Source: Candidatus Hodarchaeota archaeon (lineage in GTDB: Archaea; Asgardarchaeota; Heimdallarchaeia; Hodarchaeales; YT1-057). Taken from it: a stretch of 6,118 nt of DNA. Position numbers and translations under genes: made by a program. Every line of letters starts with the position of its first letter. Within the stretch, counting starts at the first letter, position 1. The stretch covers positions 1 to 6,118 of the forward strand of contig JAEOTI010000776.1 in NCBI GenBank assembly GCA_016839955.1. Direction: 5' to 3'. Positions 5,208 to 6,118 of the stretch are shown one piece after another. The notes below the pieces were generated by a model. That model saw only the letters and a program-made list of their open reading frames with translations. It searched no databases and had not been told where the DNA came from.

Positions 5208-6118
5208 ATGGCAACTGCGGAAGAGGAACAATTTACAGAAGAGGATGTTATAATTTTAGCATGTGCTTGGGATGAAGCTCAAGGTCCAGTCATAATTTCA
5301 CGGTCTTGCGCACCTGCACACCTAAGATTTGATTTTTCAAGTGTAGCTCTGCAAATTTACATGTCTTCTTTGACTGTTTTTGGTCAAGGGGGCAAAACGA
5401 TGAAAGCAGAATTTACCGTACCTCTCTATACAATAACTTCAGATCATGTAGTTCGCGTTGCTTTTGACGGTTGGAAAGATAAATCAGTTCGCGGAGAAAT
5501 AAGGACTTACTTTCTAGCGTTTATTTTTCCAAATTCTCTTAGTAGAATGTTGAACCCTTATTTAGATAGTTCAATTTGGTCCTATATGGATGAGATTAAG
5601 GAAAAACAATTTGAATTTTCTACAGAACCTGTGAATGAAGAGATTCAGAGAATTATTCAGATTCGAGAAGTATCCGCTCAAGATTGGGAACCAGATGAAA
5701 GCATTATTACGGAAACCTATTCAATTCAGGATGCTGTTTCTGATATTAGAAATGCTTCAGCAATTTGGACCAGAATAGAAGAAGGAAAAGCAACAAATCT
5801 GGAAAGAGATTTATTACATATAAGGAACCTTACGGAAAAAGCTGCTAAAAAATTAGAAAGTGTGGATTTTGAAGCCGCTGGAGAAGCATCCTTCTTACTA
5901 GGGACTGTGGAAACGAAACTTGGACGACTACAGAATGCATACAATGCATTTTCTTCTGCTAGTGATTCATTTAGGAAGGATGTTCCACCGAAACTTCAGA
6001 AAGCAGGAGAAGCATTATTTAACGCAGCAGTATCCGCTTTTCAGACCAAAGATTTTGTTCTTGCACGTGAATCATTAATAACGGCTGTAGATTGGATAAA
6101 AGATATAGAACGTTTAGC
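5208..6118 (+). CDS. Longin/roadblock-like domain protein with TPR-type helical repeats (3' end outside window)
   Basis: 303 codons are visible from ATG with no stop before the window ends. Residues about 12-130 begin with a hydrophobic strand and a WDExxGP turn (VIILACAWDEAQGPVIIS), followed by alternating strands and helices including YFLAFIFPN (101-109). This start is typical of the longin/roadblock/profilin-like alpha-beta folds that bind small GTPases or serve in trafficking complexes; the match is by pattern only. A linker (about 135-190) leads into TPR-like helices (about 190-303; LHIRNLTEKAAKKLES, NAYNAFSSASDSFRK, AGEALFNAAVSAFQTKDF). No signal peptide or membrane segment is seen. It lies 72 nt after the preceding gene on the same strand with its own ribosome site, so an operon is likely. 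The shared helical-repeat theme with that neighbour suggests one complex. The exact family is uncertain. Confidence 0.75.
   Translation, partial: MATAEEEQFTEEDVIILACAWDEAQGPVIISRSCAPAHLRFDFSSVALQIYMSSLTVFGQGGKTMKAEFTVPLYTITSDHVVRVAFDGWKDKSVRGEIRTYFLAFIFPNSLSRMLNPYLDSSIWSYMDEIKEKQFEFSTEPVNEEIQRIIQIREVSAQDWEPDESIITETYSIQDAVSDIRNASAIWTRIEEGKATNLERDLLHIRNLTEKAAKKLESVDFEAAGEASFLLGTVETKLGRLQNAYNAFSSASDSFRKDVPPKLQKAGEALFNAAVSAFQTKDFVLARESLITAVDWIKDIERL

Noticed and set aside
5726..5944. '-' strand ORF opposite the helical repeats of the 5208 gene
   Set aside because: It is a shadow of a strong '+' strand coding frame with TPR-like character.

Overview
The window is AT-rich and looks archaeal, most likely from an Asgard-type archaeon. 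The support is a class II HMG-CoA reductase (mevalonate route to isoprenoid lipids), a TATA-like promoter style, and two adjacent '+' strand genes combining alpha-helical (TPR/SNAP-like) repeats with a longin-like domain and DUF11-like beta-sandwich repeats. The lineage is inferred from domain content; no rRNA or tRNA marker is present.

Layout. At 1-97 (+) is the 3' end of a coiled-coil protein ending in two nearly identical 14-residue units. At 98-197, between convergent genes, a 39-nt imperfect hairpin is followed by a T-rich tract. At 198-1475 (-) lies an apparently intact class II HMG-CoA reductase that has no ATG start. At 1554-2624 (-), just upstream of it and on the same strand, is an intact TnpB (IS200/IS605 OrfB) gene with no TnpA, more G+C-rich than its surroundings; small hairpins lie at both ends. 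The divergent gap 2625-2894 holds a TnpB promoter candidate and a perfect 7-bp hairpin. From 2895 to 5135 (+) one continuous reading frame is broken once, by an in-frame TGA at 3303-3305. It therefore appears as a 136-aa helical ORF followed by a 577-aa ORF. From 5208 to the window end (+) runs an incomplete gene of at least 303 codons with a longin-like N-terminus and helical repeats.

How the genes relate. HMG-CoA reductase is housekeeping lipid metabolism, and the TnpB element appears to have landed directly upstream of it. The 2895-6118 block is the most novel part. Its first product, read across the TGA, has a helical N-terminal part, a long acidic low-complexity linker and three repeated beta-sandwich units, with no signal peptide or membrane segment. 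Its neighbour joins a longin/roadblock-like domain to helical repeats. The order solenoid, flexible hinge, beta-sandwich beside a longin-like partner recalls the domain vocabulary of eukaryotic vesicle-coat adaptors. This is an architectural analogy, not demonstrated homology.
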